Below, piece after piece: positions 7,956-16,342 of a DNA stretch of 36,349 nucleotides (positions within the stretch are counted from its first letter, which is position 1; every line of letters begins with the position of its first letter). Source of the stretch: Clostridiaceae bacterium (GTDB lineage: Bacteria; Bacillota; Clostridia; DSM-8532); contig DULR01000013.1 of the NCBI GenBank assembly GCA_012840245.1, forward strand, positions 1-36,349. The letters run 5' to 3'. The notes beneath the pieces were generated by a model, which searched no databases, was not told where the DNA came from, and was given only the letters and a program-made list of their open reading frames with translations. The position numbers and the translations under genes are program-made.

Positions 7956-9530
7956 TTATCGTTTTTTGTGGAATACATACTTTGACAGAAAATCTTTGCC
8001 CAATTGATAGAAATACTTGAATTCATCCGTACGGATAAATAATAAGGTAAAGATCAGAACTGTCAACAGAACACAGCACACCGCCATAACAAAGAATCCT
8101 AACCATGTTGTTCTGTTGATTAAGGATACAATATTTTTTACAATAATGCCGGTCATTAAGGTGGCAATACTATAAAGAATCAATTTTTTGAAATAATTAT
8201 TCAAAGGCGTTTTAAAGAAATGCTTATATACAACATAGGGCTCAACCCATATGTTTGTGGCAAGAGCGGCGATTATAGTTCCCATAAATACTCCGGATAT
8301 ACCGAATATTTTTGCAAGAATTACAGAAAATACAATATTAATTATAGCTTCGGCAACAGGGGAGTAGCGGTCATAATAGAACACACCGGTTGTCCTCTTG
8401 AATATGGTGACACACTTTTTTATGCCATCATAACCAAAATAATACGTTGCGACAATTATAAAAACTGTAAAATCATCCAGCAGATAATCTTCGCCTATCC
8501 ACAAATTTATAAACGGATTAAGCAAAATATACAGGCAAACAGAAAATAAGCCAACGATCAAGAAATTCATGAACTGTATTCGCATAAAAACCTTATGACT
8601 GGTGACATTATCAGTGGAAACAGCCAAGTTGCCTACACTGGCGGTAATGGCATCAAAAAAAAGTTTTGTAAAAGCAACGATAACGCTGATGAGCAATGAA
8701 TAATTTGAATAGATTCCTGACCAAACAATTCCTATAAACGAAGTGATCAAAATGTTATCCGTTCCTGTCAGCACCACATATCCCATATGATGATAAACAC
8801 TTGCCGATATTTTTTTTATCAACTCATCACGCGTTCCGGTATCCAGCTTTTCGGCTTTTTCTTTTAAAAACGGGTAAATTACCCCGGCCTTAAGATAAAG
8901 TGATAAATTGACACCTATTGAACATACTATCTGAATGAGAAGATATAAAATAAAATTTTTTGACAATAAAAGCACTATGATCTGCAAAACATATTGAATA
9001 AAAATAAAGATCTGCGAATATATCGTATATATGTATTCCTTCTGGTCAGCAATTATAAGTGATATCCTGTAAGTACAAAGATATGTGACAACCGAACTGA
9101 TCAAAAACATAATATAAATTAATTCAATGTTTTCTATATTGGAATCTTTTATTATAAACTTCATAAATGGCAGAAGGCCGAGGCCTATCATACCAATAGC
9201 GAATCCAATAAGCAGATAGGCCTTTTTAAAGTCATTCATCAGCGATTTGAGCTTCTCTGTGTCACCCTCATGCAACGGTTTATACAATAAAGAAGTAAAT
9301 GCTCCCCCAACTCCCATCTCAGCCAGTGAAAGCACTGACAGTATATTGGAGAATAATCCGTTAACCCCTAAATATTCTTTCGATAAAAGACTAATAAACA
9401 CTGTCCTTGTTGCAAAGCTCAATAAATAATGAAAAATCTGGGCCCCGAAGCCAAAAGCCAAATTTCGCACCGAATTATATGTCCTTGTATTCTTTTTAAG
9501 ATCTGGTTCCATCTGATAACAATACCCCAT
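7956..9530 (-). CDS. Wzx-type lipid-linked oligosaccharide flippase (MATE/MOP superfamily)
   Basis: A 524-residue polytopic protein with about 12-14 hydrophobic helices from residue 25 to 510. Its opening pattern (NLAFGFGAQIFHYLLSFATR, LGVNGLFSNILSVLSLAEMG) is typical of Gram-positive polysaccharide flippases. It would move undecaprenyl-PP-linked repeat units across the membrane. It is the last gene of the EPS operon and overlaps the 3' end of the wzy-like gene. The ATG at 9530 lacks a good SD; an internal ATG at 9512 has a G-rich stretch 12 nt upstream and could be the true start. Very A+T rich. No terminator is visible in the 10 nt before the convergent gene. Confidence 0.9.
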   Translation of the reverse strand: MGYCYQMEPDLKKNTRTYNSVRNLAFGFGAQIFHYLLSFATRTVFISLLSKEYLGVNGLFSNILSVLSLAEMGVGGAFTSLLYKPLHEGDTEKLKSLMNDFKKAYLLIGFAIGMIGLGLLPFMKFIIKDSNIENIELIYIMFLISSVVTYLCTYRISLIIADQKEYIYTIYSQIFIFIQYVLQIIVLLLSKNFILYLLIQIVCSIGVNLSLYLKAGVIYPFLKEKAEKLDTGTRDELIKKISASVYHHMGYVVLTGTDNILITSFIGIVWSGIYSNYSLLISVIVAFTKLFFDAITASVGNLAVSTDNVTSHKVFMRIQFMNFLIVGLFSVCLYILLNPFINLWIGEDYLLDDFTVFIIVATYYFGYDGIKKCVTIFKRTTGVFYYDRYSPVAEAIINIVFSVILAKIFGISGVFMGTIIAALATNIWVEPYVVYKHFFKTPLNNYFKKLILYSIATLMTGIIVKNIVSLINRTTWLGFFVMAVCCVLLTVLIFTLLFIRTDEFKYFYQLGKDFLSKYVFHKKR

Positions 9531-10836
9531 GTCGTTTATTAGTCATTGCGGCGCTGACAGTCACCAGCAGCACTATTATATTTATATATTGAGAAAAGAA
9601 CTGAATTAATTGCAATCCAATTATTAATAACAAAAAAGGAAGATATCCAATCTTATTTTCTCTTAATAATACACCTGTTTTTATCCTCCTGAATATGTTC
9701 ATAAACATAATAATAACTGCTATGATCCCTAATAAGCCCCAAGTAACCAAAATTTCCTGAGTGCCGTTATGGCACGATTCATATATCCCTGATTTTATTT
9801 GATAATTCTGGATCCCTAATCCCAGAATAAACTTTAGAGGATTATTCAATATTATTCTCATATATCCAATAAAAATCGCTATTCTACCATTCGATATATC
9901 CGAGGTAGTGAACCTTTCTGTGATATTCCTTATCAAAGAAGGAAAATATTTGTTCACGCAAAGAAAAAGTACAAATATAATTCCTAAGAATGAAAATATT
10001 GAAATATATCCTTTTACTGATCTGGTCGAAGTTATCGTAACGAAAGCCAGTATTATAACTCCAAGCAGGATAAAGGTTCTGGATAAAGTAGCCATACCAA
10101 TCAGTACTGAAAATACTATTATCAACAAATGCTGCCATCGGGGACTGGAGCCGTTTCTTAAGAGTATTAAGGAAATCGCAATAGAGATCGAACTTAAAAT
10201 AGCCAATGTGTTTGGATCGTAAGTGACTGTTATGCCTTCAACTGAAGTTACCGCCGAAATATCGCCCAGGCGTATGCCATATGTTAACAGATATGAAATA
10301 CTTGCATTATTAACAGTTTTTATAACAATATTCAAACCCGCAAGAATAAAGCTGATCAAATATAAATTACAGGCTCTAATATGACTTTGCTCATCACTAT
10401 AGTTATAAATATAAGCGAATGAAACTATCAATACAGATAATAACCTCAAATATTCAACGAATGAAAAACTGCCATAGAATATGCTCAACGGCTCTATAAT
10501 AAAAATAATAATATACAGCGGAATCATTTTCACGTTAAAAATCCATCCCGGGCGTTTTATTACCAGCACGCTCAGGAAGATGATGAAAATATAGCTGTAA
10601 GGTAACCCTGAAATAATAGGCACAATGAAACTTATATACAAAAAGATGTGATCAATATCTGAAAACAATGCCAATGCCAAAGCTAATCCGATAATAATAA
10701 ACTTATTAATATCTAGTCCAAAGATATCACGTGCATAAACGATAACAGCGGTCAAAAAACAGACAATTCTAAAGAAGAGTTCTTTGGAACCCTTATTGTA
10801 AGCACTCTTTTCTTTGGAATTATTTTTATTATTCAT
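9496..10836 (-). CDS. Wzy-like polysaccharide polymerase / O-antigen ligase-family membrane protein
   Basis: A 446-residue polytopic protein with about 11-12 predicted helices and a larger loop before the last helices, containing the pattern GNGTQEILVTWGLLG-like (HNGTQEILVTWGLLG), a hallmark of the O-antigen ligase/Wzy domain in which a conserved His-containing loop participates in glycan transfer. It starts 1 nt after the DUF2334 stop, with an AGGAAG SD. Given Wzx and Wzz in the same locus, polymerisation of repeat units is the likely role. These proteins diverge rapidly, so polymerase versus ligase is decided by context only. Confidence 0.83.
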   Translation of the reverse strand: MNNKNNSKEKSAYNKGSKELFFRIVCFLTAVIVYARDIFGLDINKFIIIGLALALALFSDIDHIFLYISFIVPIISGLPYSYIFIIFLSVLVIKRPGWIFNVKMIPLYIIIFIIEPLSIFYGSFSFVEYLRLLSVLIVSFAYIYNYSDEQSHIRACNLYLISFILAGLNIVIKTVNNASISYLLTYGIRLGDISAVTSVEGITVTYDPNTLAILSSISIAISLILLRNGSSPRWQHLLIIVFSVLIGMATLSRTFILLGVIILAFVTITSTRSVKGYISIFSFLGIIFVLFLCVNKYFPSLIRNITERFTTSDISNGRIAIFIGYMRIILNNPLKFILGLGIQNYQIKSGIYESCHNGTQEILVTWGLLGIIAVIIMFMNIFRRIKTGVLLRENKIGYLPFLLLIIGLQLIQFFSQYINIIVLLVTVSAAMTNKRHGVLLSDGTRS

Positions 10837-10837
10837 T

Positions 10838-11620
10838 TTATTTTATCTTCCTCAGTTTCTGCACATATGGTTTAATAGCTTTATAAACAGGATAAAACTG
10901 ATTAACGATACATTTATAATAAAATATATTAAAAAGCTCCTGCATCCTGCAATAATAATAATTTTTAGGTTCTAAATTCAATATTTCATCAAAGTTTTTA
11001 ATTTTCTCCCTGTGCTTTGAAATAAAATCTTCAATTTTGGTGAATAACTTATCTGTAGTCGTATTCGAATGAATATATACTGTGTTTAATCCCTTGATCA
11101 CTTTTGGGCTGGAACATTTTGCGGGGATAAATTTCAGTCCCATATACTCGTATGGATAATTACTTCTGCCATCAGTGATATACTTAAATCCACAATCCTT
11201 AAGAGCTATCAGGGTCGTCCGGTCAAAAGAATTGCCCGGAGCCATAAAGATATCTGTTTCCAGACCTTGGTCTGATAAAATTTCTTTACCCTTTTTAATC
11301 ATAGAAAATTGCTTTTCGTATGGCAGGCCGGCAAATTCGCTCTCGTTCCTGAGAGCAACCAATCCTTTTGCCTTTGTCGTGTAGACATGCTGATATCCGT
11401 GCTGTGCAATAATCCACCCATTTCTATTCAATTCCTGTACCATGTTCCAAAAGTTTCCATCAGTATTGCTGACAGACAATGCAGGATCGCGGTTGTCGGG
11501 AATCACACCAATTATCGGTTTGATATCATATCTATCAAATAAAACTTTAAACCGCATAAACCGGTTATAATCCATTTGCGGACATATATCATCCATGCGG
11601 AATACTACATAGGAATACAA
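10838..11620 (-). CDS. DUF2334 polysaccharide-deacetylase-superfamily protein (TTG start)
   Basis: 260 residues of the NodB-like carbohydrate esterase fold. The N-terminal FRMDD motif gives the putative catalytic/metal Asp pair (D10, D11); HGYQH supplies metal-ligand histidines H74 and H78; MAPGNSFD (about 125-132) resembles the substrate-groove motif. There is no signal peptide, so it should act inside the cell, for example N-deacetylating a lipid- or nucleotide-linked sugar before export. The start is TTG at 11620, fixed by a strong SD AGGAGGG at 11628-11634 lying in the 3' end of the upstream glycosyltransferase; the next in-frame ATG would cut into the FRMDD motif. Deacetylase activity is inferred from the fold. 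Confidence 0.85.
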   Translation of the reverse strand: MYSYVVFRMDDICPQMDYNRFMRFKVLFDRYDIKPIIGVIPDNRDPALSVSNTDGNFWNMVQELNRNGWIIAQHGYQHVYTTKAKGLVALRNESEFAGLPYEKQFSMIKKGKEILSDQGLETDIFMAPGNSFDRTTLIALKDCGFKYITDGRSNYPYEYMGLKFIPAKCSSPKVIKGLNTVYIHSNTTTDKLFTKIEDFISKHREKIKNFDEILNLEPKNYYYCRMQELFNIFYYKCIVNQFYPVYKAIKPYVQKLRKIK

Positions 11621-11622
11621 TT

Positions 11623-12726
11623 TTATTCCCTCCTATTATTTACTATACTCTGAATATACTTATAATGCATTTTGGCGATTCTCTCCAATGAATGGGTATT
11701 ATTTAACCCTTTTGCGTTTACTGATAATTTCTCAGCCAAATCAGCATCTTTTGCTAAGGTATGCATAGCAGCAATCAAAGCGTTAACATCATCAACCGGT
11801 ATCAGTAATCCGTTTTCACCATTTATGATAAGTTCTCTCGGCCCGAAATCACAGTCAGTTGATATACAGGGGAGTCCGCAGGCCATAGCTTCCATTAAAG
11901 CGTTAGGCATTCCCTCAAAGCGGCTTGATAATACAAACATATAGGATCGATAAATCCTTTGTGGAACGTCAGACACTTTACCATGAAGAAATGCTTTGTT
12001 ATTTAATTTCAGACTGTCTATAAGCAACTGTAAATTTTCTCTCTCGCTGCCTTCTCCATATATAGAAAGAGTATATCCTTCGCAGATTTCTGAAAATTTA
12101 GAAAATGCTTTTATTAATACATCAAAACCCTTTACTTTTTCAAGCCTTCCTACAGCACAAATATCCCTGTTCCTTTCAGACATTTTAATATTTTCAACAG
12201 GAACATCCCGGCAAAAAACTGCATTAGGTATGACAGTGCTTTTTTTTACAAGCGCTTTCCTGTAATAGCCTGAAACATCTTTTGTCTGAAATACGAATCC
12301 GTCTGCAAGAACAGATATGTTTTTTTTCATAAAACGCCATAACTTTTTTGTTTCGCATAAAAAAGGATTGCTCATTTCAGTTCCGATAATCTTAGTTTTT
12401 AAAAATAAACTAGATAAGATCCCCGCTGTCAGGGTAGTTATATTAAAGCTTATCAGAACATCTATCTTTTCCCTTTTTAATACTCTTCTCAACGCGCGAA
12501 TGGTTTTACTGTTATTGACTATGGCATCAAAGATGTTTTTGCTCTCTTTAAGCGTATTTAAATTTATGTATTTTATCTTCGGATCGAGAAAATAAAATGA
12601 TGCCTGATTGTCAATTGTTATGACGAAAATATTTTCATTGTACATAATAAATTCGTTTGCCAAAGCAGCAACTGTACGTTCCGAGCCACCCAGAATCATT
12701 GAACTAATGAAAAATGCAATATTCAT
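11623..12726 (-). CDS. GT4-family glycosyltransferase
   Basis: About 367 residues with GT-B fold: N-terminal glycine-rich loop after strand 1 (SSMILGGSERTV), central GRLEKVKGFD (start of the nucleotide-binding half) and the retaining E-x7-E signature FEGMPNALMEAMACGLP. It transfers a sugar from a nucleotide donor onto the lipid-linked repeat unit at the inner membrane face; donor unknown. An ATG at 12732 makes an ATGA overlap with the epimerase stop but places the AGGTGG SD only 3 nt away; the ATG at 12726 has 9-nt spacing and is preferred. Its 3' end carries the SD of the next gene. Confidence 0.92.
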   Translation of the reverse strand: MNIAFFISSMILGGSERTVAALANEFIMYNENIFVITIDNQASFYFLDPKIKYINLNTLKESKNIFDAIVNNSKTIRALRRVLKREKIDVLISFNITTLTAGILSSLFLKTKIIGTEMSNPFLCETKKLWRFMKKNISVLADGFVFQTKDVSGYYRKALVKKSTVIPNAVFCRDVPVENIKMSERNRDICAVGRLEKVKGFDVLIKAFSKFSEICEGYTLSIYGEGSERENLQLLIDSLKLNNKAFLHGKVSDVPQRIYRSYMFVLSSRFEGMPNALMEAMACGLPCISTDCDFGPRELIINGENGLLIPVDDVNALIAAMHTLAKDADLAEKLSVNAKGLNNTHSLERIAKMHYKYIQSIVNNRRE

Positions 12727-12728
12727 AC

Positions 12729-13715
12729 TCATATTCCACCTTTTGTAAGGTTATATCTGTACCAATTAATTGTCTCTTCTATACCATTATCAAAACTATA
12801 TTCCGGATCGTATCCCAGAAGTTCCCTTGCCTTTGAAATATCGGCATTTGAATGCTTTATATCCCCTGGTCTTTCAGGACCGAAAACGGGATCAATATCT
12901 TTTTCAAGCAGTTCACAAAGTTTTTTATATACGTCAATCAGGTATTGTCTTCCTCCATAGGCGATGTTATATACTTCTCCCACCGCAGTTTGGGGGGCAA
13001 GACATGCTTTTAAATTCGCCTCAATAACATTCTCGATATAGGTAAAATCTCTGGATTGTCTGCCGTCGCCATTGATTACGGGAGATTGGTTTTCCAGCAG
13101 CAATTTTATAAACTTAGGTATGACAGCGGCGTATGGCCCATTGGGGTCCTGATTCCTCCCGAATACATTGAAATATCTGAGGCCAATAGTTTCCAATCCA
13201 TACAGCTTTGTATACATTCTTCCATATTCTTCGTTTACTTTTTTGGTAAGCGCATATGGTGATAAAACTTTTCCCTCCTGCCCCTCCTTTTTAGGCAATG
13301 CAATGCTGTCACCATAAACCGAGGATGAGGAAGCATAAACAAACCTCTTTACACCTTCCTGACGTGCTGCTTCCATCATATTCAACGTTCCTTTTATGTT
13401 AATCTCCTCATATAAAAGAGGGTATTCGATACTCTTCGGAACGCTTCCCCACGCTGCCTGATGCAGTACGAAATCTACATCCTTGCACGATCGCAAGCAT
13501 ATGTCAAAACTCCTTATATCCCCGTCAATCAGCTCATATTTGTCCCGTGGTATTGTTTTAAGATTTTCCTGCTTTCCCGTTGAAAAATTGTCCAGAATAC
13601 GGACTCTGTATCCCATATCCACAAGAGCGGCGGTTATATTGGACCCTATAAATCCCGCCCCTCCTGTTACAAGAAATAATATATCTTTATCAAAGTTCAA
13701 ATCATTGTATCCCAT
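12729..13715 (-). CDS. UDP-HexNAc C4-epimerase (WbpP/TviC-like extended SDR)
   Basis: An NAD-dependent extended short-chain dehydrogenase of 328 residues from the chosen ATG. Rossmann motif TGGAGFIG (17-24), catalytic Ser cluster ASSSS (about 128-132) and Y154-x3-K158 are present; NVFGRNQDPNGPYAAVIPKF is strikingly like WbpP/TviC, which epimerise UDP-GlcNAc or UDP-GlcNAcA at C4. The frame stays open to 13802, but that would overlap the dehydrogenase by 65 nt; the ATG at 13715 leaves a 22-nt gap and has GAGG 10 nt upstream. Paired with the adjacent dehydrogenase, it points to UDP-GalNAcA. Confidence 0.88.
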   Translation of the reverse strand: MGYNDLNFDKDILFLVTGGAGFIGSNITAALVDMGYRVRILDNFSTGKQENLKTIPRDKYELIDGDIRSFDICLRSCKDVDFVLHQAAWGSVPKSIEYPLLYEEINIKGTLNMMEAARQEGVKRFVYASSSSVYGDSIALPKKEGQEGKVLSPYALTKKVNEEYGRMYTKLYGLETIGLRYFNVFGRNQDPNGPYAAVIPKFIKLLLENQSPVINGDGRQSRDFTYIENVIEANLKACLAPQTAVGEVYNIAYGGRQYLIDVYKKLCELLEKDIDPVFGPERPGDIKHSNADISKARELLGYDPEYSFDNGIEETINWYRYNLTKGGI

Positions 13716-13737
13716 AGTACACAAACCTCTTATTTCC

Positions 13738-15063
13738 TCACAGTCTCCAGTACGAATAGCCCAGTTTTTCGATCTCATTTTTATCCAAAATGCCCTTGAC
13801 ATCAGCTATTATTTTTTGATTGTTATCTACAGGAGCAAACATCCTGTCAAAATCGGCCATACTCATTCTGACATACTCGTTATGCGCTACGGCAATAATA
13901 ATCACATCGATATTTCTGATATTATCCACATCAGTAAGGGAAACTCCATACTCATGCATGGCTTCGCCTTTATCAGCAATAGGATCGCTTATTATCGGCT
14001 CGATATCATATTCCCTGAGTTCATTGACTATGTCGATGACCTTTGAATTTCTTATGTCAGGGCAGTTTTCCTTAAATGTAAAGCCAAGGATAGCTACTTT
14101 TGCATTGTTTATATTTATCCCTGCCTTCACAATCTTTTTAATAACGCATTCGCCCACATATTTTCCCATATTGTCATTTATGCGCCTTCCAGCAAGAATG
14201 ATCTGTGAATGGTAGCCATACTGTTCTGCTTTATACGTGAGATAATAAGGATCCACGCCGATACAATGCCCTCCAACCAATCCGGGAGTAAAGTTCAAGA
14301 AATTCCATTTTGTTGCAGCTGCTTCTAATACAGATTTTGTATCAATTCCCATTTTATTGAATATAATGGAGAGTTCATTCATAAACGCAATATTTATATC
14401 ACGCTGGCTATTTTCGATTACCTTTGCTGCTTCGGCGACCTTAATGCTTTGGGCACGGTAAACACCTGCTTCAACCACTAATTCGTATACTTTCGCGATA
14501 AGATCAAGGGTTTCTTCATCCTGCCCCGATACTATTTTAACTATTGTTTCAAGTCTGTGCTTTTTATCTCCCGGATTTATTCTTTCCGGCGAATAACCGA
14601 CCTTAAAATCAATACCGCATTTGAACCCGCTCTCCTTTTCCAGTATTGGTACGCATATTTCCTCTGTGACTCCCGGAAAAACTGTGCTTTCATATACGAC
14701 AACAGAACCTTTCACAAGATTTCTACCTACCATTTTACTTGCTTCCTCCACCAAAGACAAATCCGGAGTTTTATCTGTCCTGACAGGAGTAGGTACAGCG
14801 ACAATATGGAATTTTGCTTCTCTTAGTAACTTTTCATCACTTGTAAATTCAATGGTGGTTTTTCTAATTTCATCGTTGCCCACCTCACGGGTCGGGTCTA
14901 TACCCTGTTTATATAAACTGATTTTCTCTTTATTAATATCAAAACCTATTACTTTTACTTTTTTAGCGAATGCAACAGCTATGGGCAGACCTACATATCC
15001 CAGACCTACCAGTGAAATCTTGTCATGCCCGTTTAAAATTGATTCGAATAAATTCTCTGCCAT
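13738..15063 (-). CDS. UDP-N-acetylhexosamine 6-dehydrogenase (WbpA/TviB-like)
   Basis: 441 residues, the full length for the UDP-glucose/GDP-mannose dehydrogenase superfamily. NAD-binding GLGYVG begins at G20; K214 in EAAKVIEN and catalytic C267 in GGHCIGVDPYYL are intact; the C-terminal UDP-binding domain follows. The ESQ-like variants and SPERINPGDK pattern place it with WbpA/TviB, which oxidise C6 of UDP-HexNAc to a uronic acid in two NAD+ steps, rather than with UDP-glucose dehydrogenases. It starts 5 nt after the preceding glycosyltransferase stop and precedes the C4-epimerase, the same pairing as in the Vi-antigen route. Acidic aminosugar supply to the EPS is the inferred role. Confidence 0.9.
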   Translation of the reverse strand: MAENLFESILNGHDKISLVGLGYVGLPIAVAFAKKVKVIGFDINKEKISLYKQGIDPTREVGNDEIRKTTIEFTSDEKLLREAKFHIVAVPTPVRTDKTPDLSLVEEASKMVGRNLVKGSVVVYESTVFPGVTEEICVPILEKESGFKCGIDFKVGYSPERINPGDKKHRLETIVKIVSGQDEETLDLIAKVYELVVEAGVYRAQSIKVAEAAKVIENSQRDINIAFMNELSIIFNKMGIDTKSVLEAAATKWNFLNFTPGLVGGHCIGVDPYYLTYKAEQYGYHSQIILAGRRINDNMGKYVGECVIKKIVKAGININNAKVAILGFTFKENCPDIRNSKVIDIVNELREYDIEPIISDPIADKGEAMHEYGVSLTDVDNIRNIDVIIIAVAHNEYVRMSMADFDRMFAPVDNNQKIIADVKGILDKNEIEKLGYSYWRL

Positions 15064-15068
15064 ATCAA

Positions 15069-16232
15069 TTACCCCTCAATAACAATTTTCAATTTTTCGT
15101 AATATTCTTCATTTGAGAAATCTGCGGCTCTTTGTGGTGAAATCTTTTTATACCTGTCGAGCAAAGTCCGGTCGGCAAGCAATTCGTTAATTGCCTTACC
15201 CAGAATATAATCACAATGCTCTATTGCATCAGCCTGATAATTTTCCATTGCGGTGACAGGAGGCGTCAATATTCCATAATCCCCGTACTCAATGTCCTCA
15301 GTGACCATATTGATATTACCATTTGTTAAAATTTCTCTCGGTCCTGTCATACAATCTACCGAAACTACTGGTAAACCACACGCCATAGCCTCTACCATTG
15401 CGTTCGGGAACCCTTCGCTGATCGAGGACATAACAAAGATATCACATTTTGATAAAATCCTATGCGGATTTATTTGAAAACCCGTAAAAATAACACTGTC
15501 TGCAATGTTCATATCTTTTGCCAGATTGCCGAGTTTTTCCTGATCTACGCCGTCTCCTATAAATACAAGCTTTGCATCCGAATAAATCTTTTTGACCTGA
15601 GAAAATGCTTTTACAAGATGCCAATATCCTTTTATCTTGTTGAGACGCCCCATGGTCACAATTGTGGGGAAACTAAAACTGTATCCATCGAATGTTTCCA
15701 CGGATTTTCTATGTAATTCACCGATGTCATATGGATTATATATTGCAAATACTTTTTTTCTGTCGATTCCGTAAAGTTTCACAAAATCTTCTGCCATTTT
15801 TCTTGAAACGCATACAACAGCATCTGCTTTATTGTATAAGATTCGATCGAATAATTTCCATATGACATTATCAACAAGAGAGCTGTAACCTCTCACTGAG
15901 ACAATAGCCCGGTCTTTCACCTTTGAGAACACATTTTGTATATTAGCTGTAGTTCCAAAGCTTATTGACACATCGATCTTCAATTCTTTTTTCAGTCTTC
16001 TTGTTTTTCTCACACGTCTGAATACGTTAATCACCTTAAATATTATGCCGTTCCGGGCAGGGACATCAAGGTCGATTACATCATAAGGAATGTCATATAC
16101 ACAATCCTTCATAGTCAATACAGCGATATATACATTATAATCATTCTTTAAAATATCTGCAGTTCTCAGAGCAACCTGTTCCTGCCCCCCAAGACTGAAA
16201 TGAGGAACCAGCAGTAAAATATTCTTTTTCAA
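15069..16232 (-). CDS. GT4-family glycosyltransferase (TTG start)
   Basis: 387 residues, GT-B fold. N-terminal LLLVPHFSLGGQEQVA is the usual first loop; MGRLNKIKGYWHL begins the donor-binding half; SEGFPNAMVEAMACGLP carries the E-x7-E signature. The start is TTG at 16232, with a G-run SD (GGGGGG at 16244-16249) about 11 nt upstream and partly inside a small GC-rich hairpin (GGGC/GCCC), which could damp initiation. No nearby ATG preserves the N-terminus. A 110-nt gap with a hairpin and T-run separates it from the upstream glycosyltransferase. Donor and acceptor unknown. Confidence 0.9.
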   Translation of the reverse strand: MKKNILLLVPHFSLGGQEQVALRTADILKNDYNVYIAVLTMKDCVYDIPYDVIDLDVPARNGIIFKVINVFRRVRKTRRLKKELKIDVSISFGTTANIQNVFSKVKDRAIVSVRGYSSLVDNVIWKLFDRILYNKADAVVCVSRKMAEDFVKLYGIDRKKVFAIYNPYDIGELHRKSVETFDGYSFSFPTIVTMGRLNKIKGYWHLVKAFSQVKKIYSDAKLVFIGDGVDQEKLGNLAKDMNIADSVIFTGFQINPHRILSKCDIFVMSSISEGFPNAMVEAMACGLPVVSVDCMTGPREILTNGNINMVTEDIEYGDYGILTPPVTAMENYQADAIEHCDYILGKAINELLADRTLLDRYKKISPQRAADFSNEEYYEKLKIVIEG

Positions 16233-16297
16233 TGTGGGCTGCGCCCCCCTTAATATTTTTGTTAAAAACCATTGGTTAAATATTTATAGTTAATTTT

Positions 16298-16334
16298 AAA
16301 AAAAAATTGCTGGGATACGTATATATACACTCAG
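16298..16334 (-). terminator. Possible weak internal terminator inside the EPS operon
   Basis: On the minus strand a weak stem (CTGAG at 16334-16330 with CCCAG at 16314-16310, enclosing an alternating TA stretch) is followed by CAATT and a run of nine T ending at 16298. It lies between two glycosyltransferase genes. The stem is poor, so it may be only a pause; in a LoaP-led operon such sites are what an antitermination factor would need to overcome. Confidence 0.3.
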
Positions 16335-16342
16335 TAATTAAA

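Noticed and set aside
13716..13802. N-terminal extension of the epimerase (29 residues)
   Set aside because: It overlaps the dehydrogenase 3' end by 65 nt and precedes the Rossmann fold with non-homologous sequence; the ATG at 13715 is better placed.
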